Assembly (NCBI GenBank): GCA_033239525.1
Contig: BSYO01000013.1
Location: 2,752,501 to 2,816,500, forward strand
Reading direction: 5' to 3'
From: Nepenthes gracilis
Taxonomy: Eukaryota; Streptophyta; Magnoliopsida; Caryophyllales; Nepenthaceae
DNA: 64,000 bases
Below the pieces are notes generated by a model that was given only the letters and a program-made list of their open reading frames with translations, did not search any database and was not told where the DNA came from. The first letter of the stretch is position 1; each line of letters begins with the position of its first letter. A program made the translations under genes and the position numbers. This document shows positions 1 to 12,664 of the stretch, in pieces.

Positions 1-610
1 CATCGGGTGGCCGATAAATTGTGCAGTGTCCCATTGGCCTCATTTAATCTGGCTGACGTGCGCGGGATGGCACGCGGCTGGCGCCGCTGGTAGGCCTAGG
101 CGTGTCAGACATGCGGGGTCTAGGCGTCTTGATTTGACCCGGGCGTGCCTGTTTAGGCAGTGGTAGCGGTGGTTGCGGGTTTCGCAGGAATCGGCGAAGT
201 CGCTTAGCTGGCATCCCCTGTCGTGCATAGGGCAGTCCTCGTCCTTGGGTGGAGCTCCTTGTGAGTTCGCGGACTCGTAAGAGGAGGCAGCTCTCGGAGG
301 ACCCTTTTGGGAAAGCTCTGGAGTCTCTTCTTCACTTCTCGGACGGTTCTGAGACTCGGCAGGATTTCTAGGGTTCTCAGTCTTTTTCCTGTCCGTGTAT
401 TTAGATGTCGCTAGCGATGTCCTTGAGCTTCCTTGGAGCGGACGGGACCTCTTAGACTTCTGCTGTGGTCTTGGTCTTTGGGCCATTGGCCTCTACTTTG
501 GGCTTCCCAGGCCGTCCAGTCTTCTTGGCTCGTGGGAGTACTTCTGAGCCTCCCGTTTGGGCCTTTCTCCTGGGCCGTGCCTTTATGAGCCTTTATATTG
601 GGGCCCAACA
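1..610. mobile_element. 3' part of an LTR (cut by the window edge)
   Basis: The stretch ends in GGGGCCCAACA at 610 and then passes abruptly into AT-rich DNA. Its last 450 bases resemble the solo LTR at 33383-34425, with shared blocks around the GAAGTCGCTTA motif, the CTCGTCCTTG motif, the TGTGAGTTCG motif and the terminal TTATATTGGG-CCCAACA. No primer-binding site follows 610, so this is either the outer end of a complete element or a solo LTR. The long minus-strand open frame inside it (40-486) is low-complexity LTR sequence, not a gene. Confidence 0.75.
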
Positions 611-1569
611 TTATAAATAGTTAAAATTATCATAATTTTTCATAATTTTATAATATATATAAAAAAAACATCTGTGACATATATGAATCCCTATTTAAAA
701 TATTTTTTGAAGAATTTAAAATCAGTTCTCCCCCTTCGTCCTTATCACTCTTCCTTCGTTCAAGTTTACAGAATTTCTCATGTAAAAAAGATGGTGTATA
801 TTTTTTTAGATTTAGAGTTAATAGAAGTTTTAAAACCTCATTCTCATTCAAATATTAAAAAACTCCTTCATTATCCAAAAAAAAGTCACTTATTATAATC
901 CTTAATATTGATGGATAATTTAATTATTTATATAGTAAAAAGAGAATCGATTATTTAATTATAAATATATTATTTCTTTTCATTAATAATTGAACATATT
1001 AAAGGAAATGCCATTTATAATAAAAGAATATAAAATTATATAAAATTATAACTTTAATTATTTTAATAAATTATTTAACATGTGCCGCTTATTATACCGA
1101 TTATAATCTTTAATAATTATGAATAATTCTATTATTTAAATAGTAAAAAAAAAGCTGATCACTTAATTATAAAAAATTATATTCTTTTTATTAAATACTG
1201 ATCATATTCTTTTTTTAAAAAAAACTTATTAAAATATAATAAAATTTTTCATAATTATAATCTTTAATTATTTTAACAAATTACTAATCTTATATGAAAT
1301 AATTCTAATATGTACACCACGTACCATATGATGAAATTAACTAAGATAAGGCACTTTTGAGAGCTGGTTTAGTCAGGGATCTAACTTTCTTTCTTTGCTT
1401 AAGCGTTGAAGTTGCATAAGTCTGACTTACTGAAAATGCACCAGACAGAAACCTTAGAAAAAAGTTAGATGAGAGCTTATCTCATGAATTATGTATGAAT
1501 ATATGTATATATAAATCTATACATCTATGCAGGAAATCAGCCTATTGCTTATTCACTTTCATCACGATC
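611..1569 (+). other. AT-rich region upstream of SCPL gene 1
   Basis: About 960 bases of strongly AT-rich sequence lie between the LTR end and the first SCPL gene, with no convincing coding sequence. It should contain the promoter and 5' UTR of gene 1, but no single TATA box stands out among many A/T runs. In-frame ATGs occur upstream of the chosen start, at 1491 and 1495 (only 1495 is in frame with the gene). Confidence 0.5.
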
Positions 1570-4500
1570 ATGATGGTGTTTGATTCAGGCAGCTGCCTCT
1601 TGCAAGCAGTGCTGCTTCTACTGGTGATAATTTCCCCTCGAAATGAAGTCTCGTGCGGCCACATCGTTGAGACTCTGCCTGGATTCGACGGTCAACTTCC
1701 CTTTAAACTTGAGACCGGGTACGCTAATTCATCTTCCTCAACGATGAGCTTATGGCTTTGTTTGTTTCGATTTTGAGAAAGTGACGGTGTATACGGTCAT
1801 GGTGGGTAGATACATAGGTGTGGAAGGATCGGAGATGTTCTATTATTTTATAGAGTCGGAAACGAACCCAAAGGAGGACCCTCTGATGCTGTGGTTCAGT
1901 GGAGGTCCAGGCTGCTCTGCCTTTAATGGCTTGATTTATCAAATTGGTTGGTTTTTTATTCTCTCCTTCATTTTCTTTTTCTTTAAAGTACAAAACAGTA
2001 TAGATGATTAAGCATAAAAAAATCCATAGAATTAATTATTTCTCATTTTTAACGTTCTTGTCGTTAGATTTTGATCGCTCTATCAGTAGTACTGCAATAA
2101 ATAAATAATTATTGAAAGGTTACGCGATATTCGTATAAGAATCGATTGAAGGTCGGTTGATGGTTATTTAAATAATAAAAGATACTGAAGGATCGTGCAA
2201 TATTCGTATGAGGGTCGGCAGATGATTAGTCAAAGGTCAGTAGAGTAACACATGATAGACGCTTAATTCACGCCTGTGCACCGATTCCAGATTGGGGATT
2301 GCTTGAGATGTGCACAGCTGGAGAGGCGCTTGTTCGTCGATTTCAGTCGACGCGTGCCCAATAGACATTTGAGCGCCGAACCTAATATAAAATTATGCCT
2401 GATGGGATTTTAGGACAATTTGAAACCATTTTCTTACACAAGGAGCGCCGCTTAGGAGAGAAGAAAAAAAGAAAGAAGATAAAGAGATTTAGTATCCGAT
2501 TGAGATTCAATTTAAATTTCATTCTTCGCTAAAATTGAATACATTGTTTTATAGTAGATTTATAGAATGTATTTCATTTGGATACTCTTATTTCTCGTTA
2601 TACTATGTCTTGTAAATTGTTAGATGTATTAAAAGTTGTAATCCAATAATTTTTATTCGGATTATAGTGAAGGGATTTCAGATGAGGTTATTTATAATAT
2701 GTATTATTAATATAATAGATTTATTTAAAATTTATCTCGTAACTTTTTTTTTACTATGAAAAAAATTTTTAATGTCAAAATATTATATATTATTATATTT
2801 TTTATATTTATGAGTTTAATTGTTTATATTTAACAAAAAATTTGGTTTTATTATGCTTCGTTGGGTTGTGTATGTTTGGAACAAACCACAACACTTGTCA
2901 TATCATATAATAGCAGAGGAAAAGCTAATTTAGAATGCTCTACGACCGCAAGTTAACTAACAGTCGGGGTCAGATGAGTTACGTTGGAGGGAAAAACTCT
3001 ACTCAGATTGTACATTGCAATGTTTTGAATTTGTGTCAAATTTAACCATCGATTAAGTTAACTGAGGTCTTTACTGATAACCAACAAGAGTACATGCTCG
3101 AGTGAAAGAGAAAATTTAAATTGCGGGAGGAGGAGACTGCAGATCAGGTGAGATTTGAATTTGAAACTTGTCTAAAATGCTATTTCAAAATTTGGAAAAG
3201 CTGTTTTAGATTTGTTGAAGAATCATATTTGATCCTACTTTTTTCGCAGAGCAAGGAAACACTTAGTCCGACTCGGGCGCTGTATCAATTATGTTATTGC
3301 ATGCATATTGTTTGATGAAATGTCTCTACGGGGGTTTTGAATTTTTCACTTACTCCATTTTCAGGTCCAATAGCTTTCAACATCGCAGATTATGATGGGG
3401 GTTTACCAAAACTGCAGCATGTTGAATATTCATGGACAAAGGTGCTATACGTTGCTTATGCTGTTGGACTCTTCATTATCCTATTTTCTTCCTATGGTTC
3501 TGCTTGGCCAATCGCTCAATTTCTCTTCAGTTATGTTTGTTCTTTATTTCTACATGCTGGACTTGCTGTATATCTTAGAAATTAAAGGAGGGTGACTGTT
3601 TTCCAGACGACCAGCATATTGTTTGTCGATTCGCCGGTTGGAACTGGTTTCTCCTATGCAACAGACGCTGCTGATTATTATACGTCGGATTCGAAATGGG
3701 CAGCACAGAACTATCTGTTCTTGAAGAAGGTAGCTTAGATTACTAGTTGTCTACTTCTGTGGCAATTGAATGTATATGTAAACCAAGCCGTGAAATATCT
3801 GCTTGCTGATTTCATGATTTTGAAAATTTCTTGTAGTGGTTGATTGAGCACCCCCAATTTCTCAAAGTACAACTATTTATCGGTGCTGATTCATATGCTG
3901 GCGTGCCCACTCCTATTATTGTTCAAGCAGTTTTGGATGGTAAAACCCAGATGAGAAATAGTTTTTAAAATTCTTCACAGCATGGTCGAATCCAAGGATA
4001 CCCCCTTTAATCTTGACTAATGCAAGTATGTTTTGGCTATCCTTTATTCTCAGGCAATAAAGCTGGTGACGGCCCATACTTGAATATCAAGGTACAAGCT
4101 TCGGTTACACAACTTTTCTGATTTTAATTGAATGTTGACTTGTTTTTCAATCGAATACTGCAGTGTTCTAAAATTTGTTATTATGCAAATATTTGCAGGG
4201 GTATGTTCTCGGGTGCCCACGAACAGATGAATACATTAATGACAATTCAAAGATAAAGTTCTGTCACCGGCTTGGTCTTATTTCAGATGAACTCTATGAG
4301 GTGATTGTTTTATGGCTCGTTTTATGTTATCATCAAATAATGAAGCACATAGTGTGTAGTTTTTTTTACCCCTTTCTTTATTAGCTGAAAATGCCAGTTG
4401 CAATAAGCACATTAATGAACTGGTATGCCTGCACCTGTTTCGGACTCAGTTCAAGTTTTAATCCCATTTTGTGTCCTGAATGGTTTAAACTGCACGGCAT

Positions 4501-6441
4501 AGAGCTATGTTATTCTTTCAGGCACCACAGTACAATATGTTTTTCTTGTATTTGGAATTGTGCTAATGAAGCACATAAAACATTGATATTAATATTGCTT
4601 CATGGATGTTCATATGCTCAAATATCCAGGTTATTACATCTGTATTATAGGAACAGCTGTAAGCAATATGTCATCGTGAAAGGCTGTGCGGGTCAATTCC
4701 CTTTTATAAACAAGGAAGTAAAAAATAACAGAAATTACTAATCTGTGTTTGGGTTCCTACAGGCTGCAAAAAAAAGTTGTAATGGGAACTATTTTCATCA
4801 AGAAGACTCGTCCAATGTAGAATGCACTGAGCTTGTTCATTTAATCCATCCAGTAAGAGAAGACTGTACATTCTTCTGTGCATTAAATTAGAACACATGT
4901 AATTTTATAAGTTGCCAAATTTGTGTATGCTGATTTTGTTCTGCAGTTGATCGAAGACATAAACACGTATGATATTCTAGAGCCAAAATGTGCTTGGTCA
5001 TTACCTGATCAAAATGGAGAATCAAATCGAAGATCTTTACAGGAGAGCTCGGGAAATTTTCTTCTTTCACCTCCTAAAATTCCTGATTTTTGGTGCCATG
5101 TGAGTCTTTTTTCATCTCTGCTGTGTTTTCTTTTAATGAACTACCTTTTTTTTTTTATTTTAATGTTTTGGGTTATCATATTACAAACTAATAGTTTTAT
5201 GCAGAATTTTAATTATGCTCTTTCCTACATTTGGGCAAATGATTTTCGCGTACAAAAGTCTCTTCATGTTAGGGAGGTGTGTATATGTTAATGTGCATTT
5301 CTTAATCAACTGTGAACATTTTATCATGAACAGAACAAAGTGGTTCTTGTTATGCGATTTTGGTATTTATGATCAATCAGGGAACAATTCAAGAGTGGAA
5401 GAGATGCAACAACTTACAATATACATATGATGTTACAAGCGTTTTGGGTTATCATCGCAACCTCACAAACACAGACCTAGAAGCTCTAATATACAGGTAA
5501 ATATTGCTTTGCTTTGTGTCTTTCCTTGTATATGATATCGATAATTGAGTAATTAACTGTTAGCAATGTGAGACTGATACAATAGAGCAAACTGAAGTGG
5601 GTGTTCCAAATAGTGCCCTGGAGGGGTAAAGTGAGTGTTCTTTTTTCAAATAGAAGGTATTTTGAATCTCAATCTCTGTTTATTGTATACGTTTTTCAAA
5701 AAATTTTTGATTGTAACTTCGAGAAGAAAAAGTTCTCGAAGAGTTTATTCAAACTCTTAAAATGACCTGTTTGTGACAAAATTTCCTGGTTGCAACAAGT
5801 TTTATTTTTTAAAACAGATGTGCTTTTTATTTTTTTATCAAAAGTTTTATTTCATAAATAATATAGAGTATTATGATAAAGGCACTTAATGTGGCATATA
5901 AATCCACAACAATTAGAAAATTTTCCCTTGTTTGCTAGATCATTTACAATAGTATAAAACTTCTTCCTGCAGCGGCGATCATGATTTAACTGTACCACAT
6001 GTTGGCACCCAAGATTGGATCAATTTGCTCAATTTGACCATTGATATTAACTGGCGACCATGGTTCCTTAACGGGGAAGTTGCAGGGTAAGCTTTTGTTT
6101 CTAATCTTTCAATAATTTGAACTGGAAAGGGAGACATCAAATTCAAGAATCAGACAGATAATCTGCTATGGAAAATGGCACTTCTGTTTCCGCATGCAGA
6201 TATATGATCAAGTACGAGGAGAATTGGTTCAGCCTAACTTACGCAACCATAAAGGCAAGCAAAACTTGAGTTTATGGCATATTTTTGGGTTTTTATATTC
6301 ATGCAGATTGGCTGAAACTTGGTGCATTTTGATAATTTGATTTCATTTTGCATACAGGGAGCTGGGCATTCTCCCCAAGAGTATAAGCGCAGGGAATCAT
6401 TCGAGATGTTCCAAAGGTGGATTCACTGGTATCCACTTTAG
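1570..6441 (+). CDS. SCPL: Serine carboxypeptidase-like protein (class I SCPL), gene 1
   Basis: This is a secreted or vacuolar alpha/beta-hydrolase of the S10 family. Class I plant members are often acyltransferases using glucose esters, but activity cannot be read here. Fourteen exons join into 1413 nt (470 aa): 1570-1718, 1810-1946, 3365-3441, 3607-3729, 3837-3939, 4054-4091, 4199-4300, 4763-4852, 4947-5099, 5205-5276, 5381-5496, 5973-6086, 6200-6254, 6358-6441. The N-terminus has a hydrophobic signal core (AVLLLLVII). SGGPGCSAF forms the oxyanion region, the catalytic Ser is in GADSYAG (exon 5), the Asp is in [12 protein letters not shown] (exon 12) and the His is in [10 protein letters not shown] (exon 14). 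Intron 13 has a GC donor (AAG/GCAAGC); the others are GT-AG. The start is ambiguous: ATG 1570 gives the usual signal peptide, while ATG 1495 would add 25 residues. It is clearly more diverged than genes A and B. Confidence 0.9.
1947..3364 (+). other. Long intron 2 of SCPL gene 1
   Basis: This 1418-base intron lies between the exon ending in GLIYQIG and the exon starting GPIAF. It contains a mixed-composition middle part (about 2060-2480) that looks like old repeat sequence and an AT-rich remainder. Small open frames here have no recognisable homology. Confidence 0.6.
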
Positions 6442-7516
6442 CTTGTTGCTTATGGTTCAATTTTGTGAGACCTGCAACATCTTCAAGATACAATAAGTTG
6501 CCTTGTGCTCTGTTCACTCTTTCACTTGGCCAAAAATGGAAAAATCAATTTTTTTTCCCCCATTTGTCAACTCATTTTCCCTTCTCCAAGAAGGAAAAAA
6601 GTAGAATATACAGATAAATTGATGAAATTGAATTTGATCTTGTGACTGTGAACTCAAAATGTAACATTTACTTAGCAGCTTAAGTTGAATCATAAGAGAC
6701 CTTAAGGTGGTTCTCGACAGTGGTTTGATACATTAGAGACCATAACGACGTTGGATGATTGAATGTTTCTTTTCTTTTCTTTAAGTTTGTCCACGAGATT
6801 AGATTGAAAATTTGAGATCTGTTCTACAATTATTTTACTATAATATATATATCACCAATTTAAATCATAAAAACACTCTCTAGCATTATATCTAGAAACT
6901 ATGAATGTTTGGCCATCGCTGTACAAGTCATGCTACTGTCTTCAACTCTTTTATTCTATTTCTAACTCTGGTGAGTATTTTTATCTTGACATTTTAGACG
7001 GCTAGTATTATAAACATATTTAAATATATTGAACTCATTTTATAATTTTAGCCGTCTAAGTAATCATTTTAGTAAAATTCTGAATTGTAAGATCTCTAAA
7101 GTGTCAAGTGCTATAGTGTAGCGGCCATATGCTTGACTCGCTAAGTTGCCGAGTTACTTAATTACAATCCCTCCAGGTAGCCGTTGACCAGGGTCGAGTA
7201 GAACAATATCAGTTGATGTGTCACGTCAATCACAATTAAAATAAAATATTTTAGAAATTACGAATAAGAAATTTATAATTTTTAAACAACAGTTTATATT
7301 TTGAATTAAAGAGAAGATAGTGTAATATATATGCTCATCAATAACAATATCGGAGATTGAGTTAATGCAAAGTAAAATTACTGTTACATGAAGTGATCAA
7401 GTATGAACGATGATTTAGTAACAATCTTTCTCGGTTATTGGCATTAGAAATGCTATTAAATCATCACATTAGAAAAATATATATAAAAAAAGGATATTTG
7501 GAGCTTGACATTGATT
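6442..7516. other. Intergenic region after SCPL gene 1
   Basis: AT-rich sequence containing the gene 1 3' UTR and terminator region. The first 170 bases still have moderate composition; beyond that I see no gene, structural RNA or recognisable transposon. Confidence 0.5.
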
Positions 7517-7680
7517 GATGTTAATATTAATATTAATATTGATTGATATTGATATTAATATTGATATTGATATTAATATTAATATTGATATTGATATTGA
7601 TATTGATATTGATATTAATATTGATATTAATGAATATTGATATTGATATTGATATTGATATTAATGAATATTGACATAGA
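7517..7680. repeat. GATATT/AATATT hexanucleotide microsatellite
   Basis: A run of about 160 bases is built from imperfect ATTGAT/ATTAAT hexamers. An open frame reads through it (runs of Ile and Leu) but is a simple-repeat artefact. Confidence 0.9.
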
Positions 7681-8562
7681 TATTAATTTGCCTTATTTTT
7701 ATTTCAAATCTCAACATAATTTATTCTCAAATATGCATTTTATTTTTAGAGCTTCAACTTTATATTCGTTGGAATTGTTTGGTACAATACATATGAAGTC
7801 AATGAAATTTAGGCGATTATTTGGAATTAATTTACCCAATGTAATTTCCATGAAATTGTCAATTTTCCTTTCATCGTCTAGTGGAATCAAGAACTTAAGA
7901 ATATCATATGGATTTTTTTTTTCTTCGTTTTTATTATTCGTTTTCGTTAGTACAAGGTTATTCAAATTATTCTAAAAATAATAATATATTTATATTAGAT
8001 TATATTCATAAGGATATTCATAATAGATTTTACTTATTCATTTTTTATGAATTAATTTTTTACGAATACACAAAATCATATAAACTCGAGATTTGTACAT
8101 ATCTTATATTTAATTTAATATATATTCTTACGATGCATCAAAAACCTCGAAATTATATTTTATAAAATCTAGGCATCATAAGGTTTCCATGCACATACTG
8201 TATAAACAATTTAATTTATATTTTTAAAAAAATTATATTTTTAAAAATTGAACAAATTGTATAGGTAGATGCCAAAAACTTAAATTGATCTTACGATAGT
8301 ATTTTATAAATACTTGATGCATCCCTAAATTTGAATTTTCGAATGAATTAATGAGTCGCTTAATCTTCATGATAAGTCGAGTTGAAGTAAGTCTGGTCTT
8401 CGTTATTTTAAGCCTGGATCTTGCATACTACAACTAATAAACAAAATGTCAGATGATAGTGAGACTTACTCTTCGATATATCTTCTGATATTCAAGTTAA
8501 AAATATTTTTTAAATAGATAGAAAGATAAAAAGATGAGTGGATAATATGTAGATGTATATTT
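7681..8562. other. AT-rich intergenic stretch
   Basis: Very AT-rich DNA with short overlapping open frames on both strands (for example 7711-7965 minus and 7908-8165 plus) made of Ile, Phe, Asn and Lys. I see no domain, signal peptide or splice structure, and nothing that can be supported as a gene. Confidence 0.5.
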
Positions 8563-9390
8563 TGGGGGATTATTATCGGAGCGTTAGATTCCAATAAGTG
8601 TGCTTAACTAGAGAGCGGCTTTGAGATGGAGGCCTAGGCTCTGATGAGTGTGTGATTAACCAAGGAGCAGCTTAGAGATGGAGAATTGAGCTTTAGATAG
8701 TGTGTTCAACTGGAAAGAGGCTTTAAGATAGAGAATTTATCTCCGATGAGCGTGCTCGGTTGGAGAGTGACCTTGAGATGGAGGACTAAACTCCGATGAA
8801 TACGTTCAGCTATAAAGCGACTTTAAGATGGAATACTAAATTCAAACGAGTGTGCTCGACTAATGAGCGGTTTAAAGATGGAAGACTGAATTTTGACATG
8901 TGCGCTCGACTGAAGAGCGGCTTAGAGATGAAGGCCTGAGTTCTGATAAGTGCGTTCGGTTGATGACTGGTTTTGAGAAGAGAATTGAGTTTCGATATGT
9001 GTGCTCTGTTGAAGGGCGGTTTTGAGATGGAGGCCTAAGATTCGATGAGTGCGCCCAGTCGGAGGTGACATAGAGATGGAGGATTGAGTTCCAATAAGTG
9101 TGATCGGTTGGAGAGCGACTTTAAAATGGATGATTGAGTTCTAACGAGTATACTTAGTTGGGAAATGGTTTAAAGATAGAAGATTGAGTTTTGATGAGTG
9201 CGCTCGATTGAGGAGCGTCTTAAAGATGAAAACCTGAGCTCCAATTTGTACGCCTGATTGATGAGCAGTTTAGAAATAAAGGATTGAGTTTTAATGGGTG
9301 TACTTGACTGGGGAGCGATTTTAATATAGATGACTAAACTCTAACAGGTGCGCTTAGTTGAGAAGCAGCTTGGAGATGCACCTTAGTGAG
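8563..9390. repeat. Degenerate minisatellite, about 50-bp period, about 16 copies
   Basis: Successive units share the pattern GATGAGTGTGCTCGACTGG, then AGAGCGGCTT, then GAGATGGAGGACTGAG, and recur about every 50 bases. Units differ by substitutions and small indels, so the array is old. It ends about 180 bases before the left edge of duplication unit A and is not seen beside unit B. Confidence 0.85.
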
Positions 9391-9573
9391 AGGATGGCTC
9401 GGGGGAAGGGGTGCCTTATTGGGAGAATAACTCTATGATCAAGAATTATATTCGTTGGTCACCTCTTTCTCTTTAAATTTTTTGGCCTCTCCAAACCTCA
9501 TTTTTTCATACGGAGGAATGGAGATATTTAAAGGGGATAGATAGATTGCGGTTGTTAGAGCGTTATTGGAATC

Positions 9574-12500
9574 ACAGTGGTGGCCAACAAGCACGGCTCT
9601 ATTGTCCTAGCCTACCGAAGGCGTCAAGGCTCCTAGCCCCCCGATAGACTACATTAAGTCAAACGATCACACACGCGGTCACATATGATTGTCTATTGAA
9701 TTGTACTTATTGAAGCATGTGTTACTGGGCTACGCCCAACGGGTGACTCTGAGGGCCAACATTTTGTTGGGTGAGTTTGAATGGCGTAATTTGGGCCTTG
9801 AGCATCGAGAAACTTTTTTTGAACTACGGCTTTCAAGACATTCTTACATTACAGATCTGATTTTGGATCAGCTTATAGGTTATCAGATCTATAAATATTC
9901 AATGTAAAAAAATAATTCTTATTAGACCTAAAATTTGAATGAAAATTGACTTAGTAAAAATTTTAGAATGATCTATTTTATAATTTTTGACTTAAAAGCT
10001 ATTATTAGATTATTTTAAAATAATAAACTGATTTAAGTTAAAACAATATGTTTCACCTTAAAAATAAAATAAATTAAAATAAACCTAAAATTGATGCCTC
10101 CAAGTTAAGGTAACAAAATAGATTTTTACTTTTTCTCCTTTTTTTTTTTTTATCCCCATCTTTTTTTTCCTTTTTTGTATAATTCAAAATTAAGAATTTA
10201 GTTTTTTTTTGTCTAAAAATTCATTTTATTAGTTTGAAAATAGCAAAATTAAAATAAAAAAAATTTAGTTTTGTTTATTTTGTTTAAAAATATGGGAATG
10301 AGCATTTTCTTGGATTAGTTTTCAAATAATGATTTTACTTTTAAACAGGCATAGTACCTCTAATTATATCTCGACGAAAATTCAATTATCGAAAATAACA
10401 TATTAAAGCCACTTGATATGTTTCTTGTAAAAGCAAATCCTAAATATATTAAATTAGATAAATATAAGTTTAATTTTAAAAACATATATAAAAAGTCATA
10501 ATTAGAGATGATAAAAATACATATATTATAATGTCAAATTTTAAATATGTACTACTAAATTGAGTATTTTGTGTCTATAAATATTAGCTTCAGCATTATA
10601 GTATATAGACGGGAAGGATGGGACAAGAGACACTCCATCTTTGAAAAAGATAAAAAATTATTTTTTAAATATAAATTATTTACTTTTAAATAAATAATTA
10701 TAATTTATTAAATAATTTTAATTAATTTTTTAAAAAATAACTAAATTACAATTATATATTTAAAAATGAATAATTTAAAATTTTAAAAATAATATTATCT
10801 AATTTTTTTAAGAGGGGGAGATATGTATTCAAACTGTTTTAAATTAGAAGGTTAGGTAAAAATGGCTTCCCACCTGCCATTTCTCTCACACTCAAATTTC
10901 CAAATACTCGCCGTTTTGATTGTTTGGTGACCACGAGGCCGTCGTACCAACGTAAACTTTTGGTAGCTTCCAAAATGACATTAATCTACTCGTACGCGCG
11001 ACTTTCGATTTTATGTATTCAAATATTTTAAACGTTTCTGTATTATATAATTTAAGAGAGATTAGATCCGAAGGCTCTTACCATTCGAATTAAATTAAGG
11101 GAGATTATATTTATCGATTGAACTTCTAACCCCAATGGCATTCTTAATGCTTAATGAATTAATAACAATAAAGGAGACTTGTTATACTTCTTCTTCTACG
11201 TTTTCTTATCGTTCTAATAGATAGAATTGAGTGATAAAAAAAATTAAATAAATAATAAAAAAATTTTAAAAAAAATAAAATAAAATCAAGTGGTGAAGCA
11301 AGCTTCCAACAGCCATTGTCAAACCCCACTTGCATAATATATTAATAATACTCTTATTATTTTTTTTCTTTTTCTTAACTTTAGGTAGATTTAATCAAAA
11401 TCAGGTTATCTAGCCACCTGATTCGATCAATTGTAAATTTTATAGGAATGTATACTATTATCAAAGATAAATATGGCTAAAAAAGCATACTTGATAATGA
11501 AATATTTGATCTAGCCCAGATTTTTAATTTATTTTGTAAATATAAATCTCTTCCTATTATAGATAAATAATTTTTTTTAAAAAATAATTCAATAAACTAT
11601 ATTTTTTGAAAGAAATTGATAAGTCTTACACGAATATCATTCTTTTAAATTTTTTGGCAATACTTTATTTGTCTAATCTTGTATTTATTTTAATATTTTA
11701 TAATTTTAGGTATTTTTATATAAGTACAAATTATTATATGACATTTAAAATATAAATGTCTTTTTGGTTAATCTAAACTAGCCTGATTTAGAGTATGGAT
11801 TATTATTATGGTATTTTATTTAAGTTATTGAACCAATTTAAGATGAATATGTGATTGTACATTACGTGGACACTTTCAATTTTCATACTTCACCAGCTCA
11901 CTTCATATTGTGACACCTAAATCAATCAGTCTGTCATGAAATTTTGAATAATAAAAAGTGTTAAGCACACCCATCCCAAGAGGGATTTGGAGGACCTACC
12001 TTAGCCAAAAGTAAATGGGGCAGCACATATATAAACTTCATGTCCACCAAATCTATTTACCAAACTCCACGTAACCAAAAAAAATAGAAATAATTGGAGG
12101 ACAACTATCAGACACTATTAATATATTTTTAAATAAAATTACATATTATTTATTTATCTGTATTAATAAACTCGTGTAAAAATAATTTGATAAAATATCA
12201 TGTTATAATATTGTCTAAAAATATTTCTAATAATGTCATATAAAATCTCAGCCGTTTAAATAATATTGTCTTATCTATTTATTCAAATAGATTTATATAT
12301 TAATATATAGATAAATAAAGTATTATATTATAATATTATATCAAAATGGTGCCGGGTAAAGTCCACGCCTCCCCCCTCTCCCCACCTAATAGTCTAATGC
12401 TTGCCACCCGTAGATGCTGGCATTTTTCCTCGTGGTTTACTTGTTAGTGCAGCAATTTCTTGATAGAGAGAGAGAGAGGGAGAGGTAAAAGATGGCTTAC

Positions 12501-12664
12501 ACCTACTAAATAAACAATAGTCAGGCAGCAGTGAAAACTAGGAAAGAGTTGACGGTTGGGCAAAATTGAAGTAATCCATATTACATAAAAAATATAATAA
12601 GGCAACCTTACCAGCATTCAAATCTCATCATCAAACACCAGTATTCATCAAACACACCAGTTCC
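9574..12664 (+). other. 5' flank and promoter region of SCPL gene A
   Basis: Similar to 31721-35861 apart from a solo LTR present only there. Mostly AT-rich with no supported gene. A GA-rich tract lies at about 12463-12486, and ATTACATAAAAAATATAATA about 80 bases before the ATG is a possible TATA region. Sites 11211-11215 (GTTCT) correspond to the target site of the solo LTR in unit B, here empty. Confidence 0.6.

Noticed and set aside
40..486. 148-aa minus-strand open frame
   Set aside because: Lies wholly inside the LTR end shared with 33383-34425, where the matching region encodes different, shifted frames; composition is Ser/Arg/Pro-rich with no domain.
7637..7975. 112-aa frame starting with Ile/Leu repeats
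   Set aside because: Starts inside the GATATT microsatellite and continues in AT-rich DNA with no domain.
9689..9907. 72-aa frame at the left of unit A
   Set aside because: The corresponding place in unit B does not keep the frame; no domain.
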